A DNA stretch of 58,552 nucleotides from JBBQKI01 sp038326725 (lineage in GTDB: Bacteria; Bacteroidota; Bacteroidia; Flavobacteriales; Flavobacteriaceae). Within the stretch, counting starts at the first letter, position 1; each line of letters opens with the position of its first letter. The DNA lies in contig JBBQKI010000013.1 in NCBI GenBank assembly GCA_038326725.1, positions 1-58,552 on the forward strand. Reading direction: 5' to 3'. Below, piece by piece: positions 41,756 through 50,377 of the stretch. The translations under genes were made by a program, and so were the position numbers. The notes beneath the pieces were generated by a model. That model saw nothing but the letters and a program-made list of their open reading frames with translations, was not told where the DNA came from and ran no database searches.

Positions 41756-43000
41756 ATGCGAAAAAATACACTTGCCATTTTATTTTCCTTCATTTGTACG
41801 CTATCGTTTGGTCAAGCAGAATGGCGGGTTTTGGAGAATGCCCCTTCGGGCCTAGGCCGTTTTGATGATATTTTCTTTATAACCAATGATATTGGTTGGG
41901 CAGCTAATGGCCCATCCGGACAAGTTTACAAAACCACCGATGGCGGCGAAAGCTGGGATTTTCAGTTTGAGGTAAGCGGTTCCTATTTTAGGAACATCGA
42001 ATTTCTGGATGAGAATGTCGGTTTTTTAGGTACCCTTGATGGCAACTTTTATAAAACTGTTGATGGTGGCGAAAACTGGAATACTGTAACCATTACGCCC
42101 AATCCTCCCGCCATTTGCGGTATGGACGCGGTAAATACCACCACCATTTATGGCTGTGGGGCTTATTTCTCCCCTGCCTTTATTATAAAATCGGTGGATG
42201 GCGGTGAAACTTGGGATTATATTGATATGTCCGCTTATGCCAGCACCTTGGTAGAAATCCTTTTCGTTGATGATCTCTTTGGATATGCCTCCGGTACGGC
42301 AAATACCGGGGAAGGCGTAATTTTGGAAACCAGCGATGGTGGGGGTACTTGGACTCCAGTTTTCAATTCCGGAGGGCAGGGAGACTACGTTTGGAAACTC
42401 CAGTTAATGGAAAACAATACCCATATTTTCGGCTCCGTACAATCTAATTCTGAAGGTAAATTGATCAAATCTTTTGATTCCGGAGCAACTTGGGAAACAA
42501 AGATTTTCCCCGATTATGCTGTACAGGCAGTTGGTTTTGTAAGTCCTACCCACGGCTGGATGGGTGGCCACAACAGCGGTTTTTATGAAACCTTGGATGG
42601 GGGCGATACCTGGACCGATATGGGTCTTGGCGGTAGTTTAAACAGGTTCTTTTTTATCAATGAAAACCTTGCCTATTGTTCAGGCAATACCATTTACAAA
42701 TATGATATGATATTGTCCAACCCCGTTATTGAGGATATGACCCGCAGGGATATTGAAATTACCATAGTCCCGGTTCCGGTAGTGGATAAATTGAACATTG
42801 ATGTCATTTTCCAACATACCGATAATCTGGTCATAGATCTCTACAACCTGAACGGCCAATTGATAAAACGACTTTCCCGAGACCAAATGCCGAATGCCGG
42901 AAAAAGAAGCTATTCCTTTGATTTTCCTTATCCTGCGGGCACCTATCTTTTGGACTTTCACAGCAACAACGGAAGGCGGTCTGTTACCGTGGTAAAGTAG
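41756..43000 (+). CDS. YCF48-like beta-propeller protein with T9SS sorting domain
   Basis: 414 residues. The signal peptide ends CTLSFGQ. Five or six repeats of the BNR/YCF48 type follow, each with a DGGE.W or equivalent: KTTDGGESWDF, KTVDGGENWNT, KSVDGGETWDY, ETSDGGGTWTP, KSFDSGATWET and ETLDGGDTWTD. The last 80 residues form a T9SS sorting domain (ITIVPVPVVDKLNIDV, YPAGTYLLDFHSNNGRR). In photosystems YCF48 assists assembly, but in non-photosynthetic Bacteroidota these are secreted surface proteins of unknown role. The 158-bp upstream region contains a TACTTTTC element (-7-like). Confidence 0.88.
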   Translation: MRKNTLAILFSFICTLSFGQAEWRVLENAPSGLGRFDDIFFITNDIGWAANGPSGQVYKTTDGGESWDFQFEVSGSYFRNIEFLDENVGFLGTLDGNFYKTVDGGENWNTVTITPNPPAICGMDAVNTTTIYGCGAYFSPAFIIKSVDGGETWDYIDMSAYASTLVEILFVDDLFGYASGTANTGEGVILETSDGGGTWTPVFNSGGQGDYVWKLQLMENNTHIFGSVQSNSEGKLIKSFDSGATWETKIFPDYAVQAVGFVSPTHGWMGGHNSGFYETLDGGDTWTDMGLGGSLNRFFFINENLAYCSGNTIYKYDMILSNPVIEDMTRRDIEITIVPVPVVDKLNIDVIFQHTDNLVIDLYNLNGQLIKRLSRDQMPNAGKRSYSFDFPYPAGTYLLDFHSNNGRRSVTVVK

Positions 43001-43043
43001 TAGTGTCATTTAAAATTAGGTGGGTTAAAGAGATTCCTAATTC

Positions 43044-43865
43044 CTACTTTTTGGACTTATCGATTTTGTTGGTTTTAATTTTGTACTGACGATTTTGGTA
43101 CTCTTGGCACATAGCTTCAAATTTCTCGGGATGAACAGTTCGGAAATTATGCTCTTCTTGAGGAATTATTTCCACCATTTTATCAATCATCCCTTGTGGG
43201 TCAAATTGACTTTTTGCCATTTCTTTTGCTGCTTTTTCAATATCTTTTTTCGATGTGAAATGCATGTCCTCATCAAACCACTGTTTGTATGAATCGTACA
43301 TTCTATCATTAAAGCCTGTTTCAAATGGTCCTGGATTAATGGTAGCTACCGTAACCCCTAAAGGTTTCAGCTCATCTCTCAAACATTGGGCAATTGCTTC
43401 CAGGGCATGTTTGGATGCATTATAAGGTCCTAAAAACGCACTTGTTGTGAGTCCGGCTACCGAAGATAGAAAAATGACTTTACCCTTCCCTTTTTCCACC
43501 ATTCTTCTAATGAACGGTTGTGAAAATTCTAGTGTAGAAAAAGTGTTGGTTTCCATCACCTCTCTTATGAGGGTTACGGGCATTTCGGCTAATGGTCCCG
43601 TTTGGCCTATTCCGGCATTATTAACCAAGATATCAATGTCATACTGCCACGCTTTTTCACAATCGATGTAATCTAAAATATCAAGTTTTATCAACTCTAT
43701 ATTTTTTTCGTAATCGGTATCCTTCAATTCTTCAATAAATCTGGACATTTGCTCCCAAGTATGTACTGCAGCTATAATCTTATGGCCTGCTTTTGCAAGC
43801 CCAATGGCGGTTCCCTTTCCTAGGCCAGAGCCAGCACCTGTAATTAGTATTGTTTGCTTCTTCAT
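43044..43865 (-). CDS. SDR-family oxidoreductase
   Basis: 273 residues. The cofactor loop is LITGAGSGLGKGTAIGLAKAG, the NNAGIG motif is present, the catalytic Ser lies in VIFLSSVAGLTTS and Y-x-x-x-K in YNASKHALE. After beta 2 the sequence is AAVHTWEQM, without the usual Arg, so cofactor preference is unclear. The C-terminal region (GFNDRMYDSYKQWFDEDMHF) is family-variable. The start codon is followed upstream by 440 bp without another gene, so it is divergent from udk. Confidence 0.87.
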   Translation of the reverse strand: MKKQTILITGAGSGLGKGTAIGLAKAGHKIIAAVHTWEQMSRFIEELKDTDYEKNIELIKLDILDYIDCEKAWQYDIDILVNNAGIGQTGPLAEMPVTLIREVMETNTFSTLEFSQPFIRRMVEKGKGKVIFLSSVAGLTTSAFLGPYNASKHALEAIAQCLRDELKPLGVTVATINPGPFETGFNDRMYDSYKQWFDEDMHFTSKKDIEKAAKEMAKSQFDPQGMIDKMVEIIPQEEHNFRTVHPEKFEAMCQEYQNRQYKIKTNKIDKSKK

Positions 43866-44306
43866 ATGTTTTTATTTTAAAGATACAGCGTAAAGTACAT
43901 TTTTACCCCCTGCAACTTCTAGTTTGGGATATGTTTAACGAAGGAAGATTTTTAGATTGACTAATGCAGGCAGGGTCTATTGCATTGGTGGTAATGGCTG
44001 GCGGTAGCTGGTAACGAGGGTCAAAAAATTAATGAAGATCGGGATTAGTGTCTTCATCCAGAAAAAGTTTCTGTTGTTAGATTTACACATATAATTACTA
44101 ACACGCTATGAATTCTAATAAGTATAAATTTTCATATTGTTTAAATTATGTACAATCCCCAAATATAGGTATGTTTTTAAAAGGGGAAATTATAAGCCCA
44201 AACCCTGGATTTGAGTTTCTATAAATGGCCTCTCCCAAATAATGCACGAATGCCATAAGCCTTTCACTATAAATACTACTTTTGTAAAAATCAAAAAAAA
44301 AAGATC
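43866..44306. other. 441-bp intergenic region between divergent SDR and udk genes
   Basis: No gene or RNA is recognised. The left half is moderately GC-rich (TGGCTGGCGGTAGCTGG near 43991) with no open frame of note. The right half is AT-rich and ends in the udk promoter element. It could hold a decayed gene; nothing legible remains. Confidence 0.5.
44277..44284 (+). promoter_or_regulatory. Bacteroidota -7 promoter element of the udk-mutase gene run
   Basis: TACTTTTG fits TAnnTTTG exactly, 22 bp before the udk start, the same element and distance as at 34141. Confidence 0.5.
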
Positions 44307-44915
44307 ATGCTCATCATAGGCATTGCCGGCGGTACTGGATGCGGAAAAACAACGGTGGTCTCCCAAATTGTGGAAGAACTCCCCGTGGGCGAAGTGTGCA
44401 TCATTTCTCAGGATTCGTATTACAGGGACAATACCCACCTATCCTTTGAAGCCCGGGAGAAAATAAATTTTGACCACCCTCAAGCTTTGGATTTCGAATT
44501 GCTGCACGGCCATTTAAAACAACTTCGGGCAGGGCAACCTTTTGAGCAGCCCGTCTATTCCTTTAAAGAACACAACCGGACCGGTGAGACCGTGACCATC
44601 CATCCCAAAAAAGTGGTTATAGTGGAAGGTATTTTGATTTTTACCCAGCCGGAGTTAAGAGAGATGTTCGATATCAAAATCTTTGTCCATGCCGATAGCG
44701 ATGAGCGGCTGATGCGCCGTCTAAAACGCGATATGGCAGAGCGCGGCCGCGATTTGGAAGAAGTTTTGACCCGCTACGAAACCACCCTAAAGCCCATGCA
44801 CGAACAGTTTATAGAGCCCACTAAAGCCTTTGCGGATTTTATTATCCCCACCCACACCCACAATCAAGTTGCCATAAATGTGCTGCGGGGCATAATCCAT
44901 CAAAAATTAGCTTAA
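44307..44915 (+). CDS. udk: Uridine kinase
   Basis: 202 residues. The P-loop is GIAGGTGCGKTTVV at about 5-18. Further motifs are SQDSYYRD, NFDHPQALDFELL, VYSFKEHNRTGETV, VVEGILIFTQPELREMFDIKIFVHADSDERLMRRLKRD (phosphate transfer and lid) and ERGRDLEEVLTRYETTLKPMHEQFIEP. It phosphorylates uridine and cytidine in pyrimidine salvage. It begins a + strand run with a DivIC-like gene (9-bp gap) and the mutase genes. Confidence 0.94.
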   Translation: MLIIGIAGGTGCGKTTVVSQIVEELPVGEVCIISQDSYYRDNTHLSFEAREKINFDHPQALDFELLHGHLKQLRAGQPFEQPVYSFKEHNRTGETVTIHPKKVVIVEGILIFTQPELREMFDIKIFVHADSDERLMRRLKRDMAERGRDLEEVLTRYETTLKPMHEQFIEPTKAFADFIIPTHTHNQVAINVLRGIIHQKLA

Positions 44916-44924
44916 TTTTAAAAC

Positions 44925-45263
44925 ATGAAATTCTCAGGGATAAAAAACAGCAATTGGTTCAAGTTTATTGCCAATAAATATGTGCTCATCCTCATCCTCT
45001 TTGCAGTATGGATGCTTTTTTTCGACACCAATTCCTTTTTGATTCACAATGAGCTGAACACTGAAATAGAGGGTTTGGAAAACAACAAGGAATTCTATAA
45101 AAACGAAATTGACGGCGATAAAACCTTTATCAAGAAAATGAAGGACAGCAACGAGATTGAAAAATATGCACGTGAAAAATATTATTTGAAAAAAGAAAAC
45201 GAGGACATCTACATAGTGGAGCACGAGGATAGTTTGAAAAAAGAAGAAAACGATGAGCGCTGA
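44925..45263 (+). CDS. Septum formation initiator family protein (FtsB/DivIC-like)
   Basis: 112 residues. A short cytoplasmic N-terminus (KNSNWFKFIANKY), one transmembrane helix (VLILILFAVWMLFF) and an extracytoplasmic coiled coil (ELNTEIEGLENNKEFYKNEIDGDKTFIKKM) lead to the family's terminal motif (EIEKYAREKYYLKKENEDIYIVEH). It would bridge FtsL and FtsQ in the divisome. Its last 11 bp overlap the start of mutA, so translation is likely coupled although the functions are unrelated; this udk-divIC-mutA order is one I associate with Flavobacteriia. Confidence 0.88.
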   Translation: MKFSGIKNSNWFKFIANKYVLILILFAVWMLFFDTNSFLIHNELNTEIEGLENNKEFYKNEIDGDKTFIKKMKDSNEIEKYAREKYYLKKENEDIYIVEHEDSLKKEENDER

Positions 45264-46680
45264 TTTGTTCGATGAATTTGACGAGGTTTCCGCAAAGCAA
45301 TGGAAACAAAAAATACAGTTTGAGCTGAAGGGCGAAGATTTCAACGACACCTTGGTTTGGAAAAGTCTAGAGGGCATCAACGTAAAACCCTTTTATCATG
45401 CCGACGATTTTGAGGGGGAATTCCCAAAGATCCCGGGCCAACCCACCCAATGGGATATTTCACAACAGTTATTCATCGATGACGCGGCCATAGCCAACCG
45501 AATTGCGCTTGATGCCATTGCACGAGGGGCAGAAGCCATCTATTTCACGGCAGAAAAAGATTTTGATTACAAAAAGGTTTTTGATGGGTTTCCTTTTGAA
45601 AACACTGCCGTTCACTTTGATTTAAAGTTCCTCTCGGAAGATTTCCTGCAGGATTTGATAACATTTCTAAACGGGAAAAACGCAAGGGTTTATTACAATG
45701 TGGACATCATCGGCCATCATGCCCGTTCAGGCAATTGGTTTCATAATTTAAAACGGGACCACGATATTGTAGACAAAATCCTTCACTCCCATCCAAAGGA
45801 AAATTTATTGTGCGTTGACGCTTCCCTTTACCAAAACGCGGGGGCAACCATGGTACAACAACTCGCCTATGCCTTGGCGCAAGCCAATGAATATTTAAAT
45901 CACATTTCTTCAGGAACTGTCCCCTCGAGCGCAGCTGAAAGTGTCCCCTCGAGCGCAGTCGAGAGGTCACTGACCGGAGCTAAAATAACCTTCCGGATTG
46001 CAATAGGCTCCAACTACTTCTTCGAAATAGCAAAAATCCGCGCCCTTCGAAAACTCTATGCTGTATTGGCTTCAGAATATGGTTTACCGCAAACTTGTCA
46101 TATTACTGCCTTCCCCTCAAAACGCAATAAAACCATTTACGATTACAACGTAAACATGCTACGCACCACCACTGAATGCATGAGTGCGGTGTTGGGCGGG
46201 GCCAATACGGTCTGCAACCTGCCCTATGATGCGCTATACCACAAAAGCAATGAGTTTGGCGAAAGGATTTCCCGCAACCAATTACTGATATTAAAGGCAG
46301 AGGGCTATTTTGAAAGCGTGGGCCACGCCGCGGACGGGGCATATTATATAGAAAACCTCTGCATGCAGTTGGCGGAAAAAGCCCTGTTATTGTTTAAGGA
46401 ACTGGAAGCTTCCGGCGGGTTTTTAAAAGCCTTAAAAGAAGGTCAAATCCAAAAAAAGATAAAGGAAAGCGCCGAAAAGGAACAACAACTTTTCGACAAG
46501 GGCGAACTGGTTTTGGTGGGCACCAACAAACACCCCAACAAAGCTGAGCGTATGCAGGCAGATTTAGAACTATATCCCTTTGTAAAAACCCGTAACAAAA
46601 AAACTCTGATGGAGCCTATTATTGAAAAGCGGTTGGCGGAGAAAACAGAAAAAGAACGGTTGGAAAATGAAGGGAATTAA
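45253..46680 (+). CDS. mutA: Methylmalonyl-CoA mutase small subunit with in-frame repeat insertion
   Basis: 475 residues, the non-cobalamin-binding subunit. It has LFDEFDEVSAKQWKQKIQFELKGEDFND at the N-terminus, then a degenerate TIM barrel with IGSNYFFEIAKIRALRKLYAVLASEYG, YNVNMLRTTTECMSAVLGGANTVCNLPYDAL and GAYYIENLCMQLAEKALLLFKELEASGGF. With the large subunit it interconverts methylmalonyl-CoA and succinyl-CoA. Residues of about 221-243 do not fit the family: they are encoded by two 24-bp tandem units (VPSSAAES and VPSSAVER) placed in the loop before KITFRIAIGSN. The frame stays open. Confidence 0.92.
   Translation: MSADLFDEFDEVSAKQWKQKIQFELKGEDFNDTLVWKSLEGINVKPFYHADDFEGEFPKIPGQPTQWDISQQLFIDDAAIANRIALDAIARGAEAIYFTAEKDFDYKKVFDGFPFENTAVHFDLKFLSEDFLQDLITFLNGKNARVYYNVDIIGHHARSGNWFHNLKRDHDIVDKILHSHPKENLLCVDASLYQNAGATMVQQLAYALAQANEYLNHISSGTVPSSAAESVPSSAVERSLTGAKITFRIAIGSNYFFEIAKIRALRKLYAVLASEYGLPQTCHITAFPSKRNKTIYDYNVNMLRTTTECMSAVLGGANTVCNLPYDALYHKSNEFGERISRNQLLILKAEGYFESVGHAADGAYYIENLCMQLAEKALLLFKELEASGGFLKALKEGQIQKKIKESAEKEQQLFDKGELVLVGTNKHPNKAERMQADLELYPFVKTRNKKTLMEPIIEKRLAEKTEKERLENEGN
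45921..45968. repeat. Duplicated CCCCTCGAGCGCAG palindromic element inside mutA
   Basis: CCCCTCGAGCGCAG occurs at 45921-45934 and 45945-45958, a 24-bp period. The second copy continues TCGAGAGG, so CCCCTCGA and TCGAGAGG form a hairpin with one mismatch. Similar CTCGAG-GCG elements are, from memory, scattered between genes in Flavobacteriia; here it is inside a coding region and in frame. Confidence 0.75.
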
Positions 46681-46711
46681 TGATTGAAATTTCAAGTATA
46701 CCTTAGCTAAA

Positions 46712-48979
46712 ATGAATAGAAAAGATTTACAACATATCACTTTAAAGCTAAAAGCCGAAAATCCAAAAATAAAAGACGGAAAAGTCCCCCATTTTAGGGA
46801 GACTAGGGGAATGTCTGCGGACCCAAAACTCGAAACTCAGAACCAAAAACCCGGAACCCAGAACCCAGAACCCGGAACCCAGAACCCAGAACCCAAATCC
46901 ATCAACCATCAACCATTAACTAACAACCATCAACCATCAACTAACAACCAAACACCCCCACCCAACTTTGCCGCAGGCATCTCCCCTTTCCTCCGAGGCC
47001 CCTACTCCACAATGTACGTCCAAAAACCCTGGACCATCCGTCAATACGCAGGTTTTTCAACAGCCGAGGACAGCAACGCTTTTTATCGGCGCAATCTTGC
47101 GGGGGGACAAAAGGGCCTTTCTGTAGCCTTTGATCTGGCTACCCACCGTGGTTACGACAGCGACCATGAGCGGGTACAGGGCGATGTGGGCAAAGCAGGC
47201 GTAGCCATTGACAGCGTGGAGGACATGAAAATCCTCTTTGACCAGATTCCTTTGAATGAAATGAGCGTTTCCATGACAATGAACGGCGCAGTACTTCCCA
47301 TTTTGGCCTTCTATATCGTTGCCGCCGAAGAACAGGGCGTTCCCCCGGAACAATTGATGGGCACCATACAGAACGACATTTTAAAGGAATTCATGGTGCG
47401 CAATACGTACATCTACCCCCCCGCACCCTCCATGCGGATCGTATCGGACATTTTTCAGTTCACTTCCAAAAAAATGCCCAAGTTCAATTCCATTAGCATA
47501 TCCGGCTACCACATGCAGGAAGCGGGCGCCACGCCGGATATTGAGCTGGCCTACACCTTGGCCGATGGGCTGGAATACCTTCGAACTGGCATCAATGCCG
47601 GGATGGATATCGACAGTTTTGCCCCTCGTCTCTCCTTCTTTTGGGCCATAGGGATGGACCATTTTATGGAAATCGCAAAAATGCGGGCAGCACGTGTGCT
47701 TTGGGCCAAGATCGTAAAACGCTTCAACCCCAAAGATGAAAAGTCGCTCATCCTACGTACCCACTGCCAAACCAGCGGGTGGAGTTTGACCGCACAGGAC
47801 CCGTTCAACAATGTGGCACGCACCTGCATTGAGGCCGCCGCTGCCGTTTTTGGGGGAACCCAATCCTTGCACACCAACGCCCTTGATGAGGCCATTGCCC
47901 TGCCCACCGATTTTTCCGCACGCATAGCCCGCAACACCCAACTGTTCCTTCAGGAAGAAACCCAGCTTATACGAACCGTAGACCCGTGGGGTGGTAGTTT
48001 CTTTGTGGAAAACCTTACCCGAGAAATCGCTGAAAAAGCTTGGACACTTATTGAAGAAGTTGAACAGCTTGGCGGGATGACAAAAGCTATCGAGGCAGGT
48101 ATACCCAAACTGCGGATTGAAGAGGCCGCCGCAAAAAAACAGGCGCATATAGACAGCGGACAGGACACCATTGTGGGTGTAAACAAATACCGGCTCGAGA
48201 AAGAAGACCCTTTACAGATTTTGGATGTGGACAACCAGAAAGTAAGGCTATCGCAGATTGAGCGGCTCAACCACATAAAAGCCACCCGCGACACCCAAAA
48301 AGTAGAAAAAGCCCTTGCAGATATTACTGAATGTGCCCGAAATTTCTCAAATTCAACAGATTCCCTTTTGCAAGGGAACAAGAATTTGTTAGCTTTAGCC
48401 ATTGAAGCTGCCCGCGAACGTGCCACGCTGGGCGAGATAAGCGACGCCCTGGAAAAGGTTTTCGGGCGGTACAAAGCACAAATAAAATCCTTTAGCGGCG
48501 TGTACAGCAGAGAAATAAAACAAGACCCTTCATTCGCAAAAGCGAGGCAAATGGCAGACCAGTTCGCCGAGCTGGAAGGCCGCCGCCCCCGCATTATGGT
48601 GGCAAAAATGGGGCAGGACGGTCACGACCGTGGCGCAAAAGTAGTGGCCACCGGCTATGCCGACCTCGGCTTTGATGTGGACATTGGTCCGCTCTTCCAA
48701 ACCCCGGCCGAAGCCGCTAAACAAGCCATGGAAAACGATGTGCACATCCTCGGCATTTCCTCCCTTGCCGCTGGGCATAAAACCTTGGTGCCACAGGTTA
48801 TTGAAGAACTAAAAAAATACGGCCGCGAAGACATTATGGTTATTGTGGGCGGGGTGATCCCCCCGCAGGATTACCAGTTTCTTTTTGATGCCGGCGCGGT
48901 GGCCGTGTATGGGCCCGGCACGCGCATTAGCGATGCTGCTATTGAAATTTTGGGGGTTTTGATTGAAGGGGTGGAGTGA
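46712..48979 (+). CDS. scpA: Methylmalonyl-CoA mutase large subunit with low-complexity insertion
   Basis: 755 residues. The N-terminus is RKDLQHITLKLKAENPK; the substrate-binding barrel begins RGPYSTMYVQKPWTIRQYAGFSTAEDSNAFYRRNL and contains SMTMNGAVLPILAFYI, SISGYHMQEAGATPDIELAYTLADGLEYLR, HCQTSGWSLTAQDPFNNVARTCIEA and DPWGGSFFVE. The C-terminal B12 domain has the cobalamin His loop MGQDGHDRGAKVVATGYADLGFDVD and GGVIPPQDY. It is the catalytic subunit with mutA. Residues of about 40-80 are a Q/N/P-rich linker encoded by short DNA repeats, foreign to the family but tolerated between the N-terminal segment and the barrel. Confidence 0.95.
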   Translation: MNRKDLQHITLKLKAENPKIKDGKVPHFRETRGMSADPKLETQNQKPGTQNPEPGTQNPEPKSINHQPLTNNHQPSTNNQTPPPNFAAGISPFLRGPYSTMYVQKPWTIRQYAGFSTAEDSNAFYRRNLAGGQKGLSVAFDLATHRGYDSDHERVQGDVGKAGVAIDSVEDMKILFDQIPLNEMSVSMTMNGAVLPILAFYIVAAEEQGVPPEQLMGTIQNDILKEFMVRNTYIYPPAPSMRIVSDIFQFTSKKMPKFNSISISGYHMQEAGATPDIELAYTLADGLEYLRTGINAGMDIDSFAPRLSFFWAIGMDHFMEIAKMRAARVLWAKIVKRFNPKDEKSLILRTHCQTSGWSLTAQDPFNNVARTCIEAAAAVFGGTQSLHTNALDEAIALPTDFSARIARNTQLFLQEETQLIRTVDPWGGSFFVENLTREIAEKAWTLIEEVEQLGGMTKAIEAGIPKLRIEEAAAKKQAHIDSGQDTIVGVNKYRLEKEDPLQILDVDNQKVRLSQIERLNHIKATRDTQKVEKALADITECARNFSNSTDSLLQGNKNLLALAIEAARERATLGEISDALEKVFGRYKAQIKSFSGVYSREIKQDPSFAKARQMADQFAELEGRRPRIMVAKMGQDGHDRGAKVVATGYADLGFDVDIGPLFQTPAEAAKQAMENDVHILGISSLAAGHKTLVPQVIEELKKYGREDIMVIVGGVIPPQDYQFLFDAGAVAVYGPGTRISDAAIEILGVLIEGVE
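46829..46952. repeat. Short-period coding repeat inside scpA
   Basis: Two repeat families are fused in frame: CAGAACC-type 7-bp units at about 46838-46895, giving TQNPEPGTQNPEP, and ATCAACC(ATTAAC)-type units at about 46899-46950, giving INHQPLTNNHQP. Composition and unit style match the intergenic tracts elsewhere in the window. Confidence 0.8.
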
Positions 48980-49018
48980 AAATAGGTTATTGAATTTGTA
49001 AAAATTACGGGGATATTG

Positions 49019-49053
49019 CCCCCGCTACCGCGAGCGTCCCGCTCGTTGACACA
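49019..49053. repeat. 35-bp interspersed palindromic repeat, copy 1
   Basis: Begins CCCCCGCTACC and contains CGAGCG-TCC-CGCTCG, a 6-bp perfect stem. It lies between scpA and the PETase-like gene. Copy 2 (50257-50291) has the same length and matches at 28 of 35 positions by eye. Confidence 0.7.
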
Positions 49054-49079
49054 TAAAAAACAAACTCAAAACTAAACCC

Positions 49080-50174
49080 TTAATTCTTAACAACCTTCAA
49101 AGTCTCATTCCCAACCCGCACATAATAAATGCCTTCAGCAAAATTTGAAAAGTTGATCTGTTTTTCGTTTTGGGAAAGTTCCCCAGTTAGAAATAATTGC
49201 CCCAATGCAGAATATACTTTAAAGTTTGCAGCATTCTGAATGTTTACAGTTACAAAGTCTTTTGTGGGATTTGGATATACGTTTACATCAAAGTTGTTTT
49301 CAGCTATGCCCAGCAATTCACATTCAAAACTTGATAGCACTTTAGAAGCTGCTGGTGGATTTACCAAGAGCTCGTCTGTTAACAACGGACAGTAACAGTC
49401 ATTATCATCCAAATACAATTTCAGCCAAGAAAGGGCTATTTTGCCCACGGCACCATTGCCGCCGTTAGGCGTATTGGCAACCGAATGATTTCCATTTGCA
49501 ATCTCAAAAAGCAGTTTGTTGGTTGTATTTGGGGTAACGTTATAATGAATGTCTGCGTGTTGTGCTGGAGGGGCGGTAGTATCATTTTCTCCACTAAAAA
49601 TCAGCACAGGACTGTCGTGATTTAAGGAAGGATTAGTTAAATAGGGACATAAAGCAACCACACCTTTTATGGTGTTGTCCAATACAGCAGCGCGCTGCGC
49701 TCCGCCGCCACCCATAGACCATCCACTTACCGCAAATTTCTCAACGTCAAGTTTGTTTTCCAATGGAGATGTGCTGCGGGTATTTTCCTGATTCATTGTT
49801 TCTAAAGCGTCCAATAGCGCCAAAGCCCTAGCTTCTGGAAGATCAAAAATAGAGTTGGTTCCAATAATGATGGTAACTATTCCGTGCGAAGCATAAAAGG
49901 GGCCCCATTCTTCAACACTAGAAGGCAGCGCCGTAAATCCAGGGACGATGGCAATGCTCGCAAAAGGAGGTGTAGCATTTGTGGGATAATATACCGTGGC
50001 ACCCAAATAATCTGGGCCATTTCTAAGGCCATCTGCTTCGGTAAATGTTGCAACTTCAAAAGGCCCGGGGTTTGTTAAATTTTCAACCGTTACATCTTCG
50101 CATTGTGCGAAAAGAATGTTTGGTGCGAATGAAGTTGCTAAGAACAAAAGCGCTAATGCGTATATTTTTTTCAT
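49080..50174 (-). CDS. PETase-like polyester hydrolase / cutinase-type dienelactone hydrolase with T9SS tail
   Basis: 364 residues: signal peptide (ends NILFAQ), alpha/beta-hydrolase domain 25-260, a linker and a T9SS type A sorting domain from about 296 (VYPNPTKDFVTV ... FAEGIYYVRVGN). Catalytic residues align by eye with Ideonella PETase: Ser153 in GWSMGGGG, Asp198 in SGENDTTAP and His230 in NGNHSVAN. Trp152 and Ser231 correspond to PETase Trp159 and Ser238, where most cutinases have His and Phe. The oxyanion Tyr is Phe80 (PGFTA) and the substrate-clamp Trp185 is Tyr178. The PETase-specific second disulfide pair is absent. Polyester or cutin-like activity is inferred. Confidence 0.85.
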   Translation of the reverse strand: MKKIYALALLFLATSFAPNILFAQCEDVTVENLTNPGPFEVATFTEADGLRNGPDYLGATVYYPTNATPPFASIAIVPGFTALPSSVEEWGPFYASHGIVTIIIGTNSIFDLPEARALALLDALETMNQENTRSTSPLENKLDVEKFAVSGWSMGGGGAQRAAVLDNTIKGVVALCPYLTNPSLNHDSPVLIFSGENDTTAPPAQHADIHYNVTPNTTNKLLFEIANGNHSVANTPNGGNGAVGKIALSWLKLYLDDNDCYCPLLTDELLVNPPAASKVLSSFECELLGIAENNFDVNVYPNPTKDFVTVNIQNAANFKVYSALGQLFLTGELSQNEKQINFSNFAEGIYYVRVGNETLKVVKN

Positions 50175-50256
50175 AATTATTATTTAAAATATAATTTTCA
50201 TTGTTGAAAATTAAACTTTTTAAAGCTATTATCAAAAAATATAAATTTCAAAGATC

Positions 50257-50291
50257 CCCCCGCTACCCCGAGTTTCCCAATCGTGGCCACA
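50257..50291. repeat. 35-bp interspersed palindromic repeat, copy 2
   Basis: Same orientation and length as copy 1 at 49019-49053, beginning CCCCCGCTACC and ending in GGCCACA. The central stem is degenerate (CGAGTT / CAATCG). The two copies bracket the PETase-like gene. The rest of the 203-bp gap before the porin gene is AT-rich and empty. Confidence 0.65.
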
Positions 50292-50377
50292 GTAAATAAA
50301 CTCCCTTGCGCATAAACGCTTTTAAGGCAAATCTTAATGAGGTAATACAATTTAATTGAAGCAACAAGTAATTCCCC

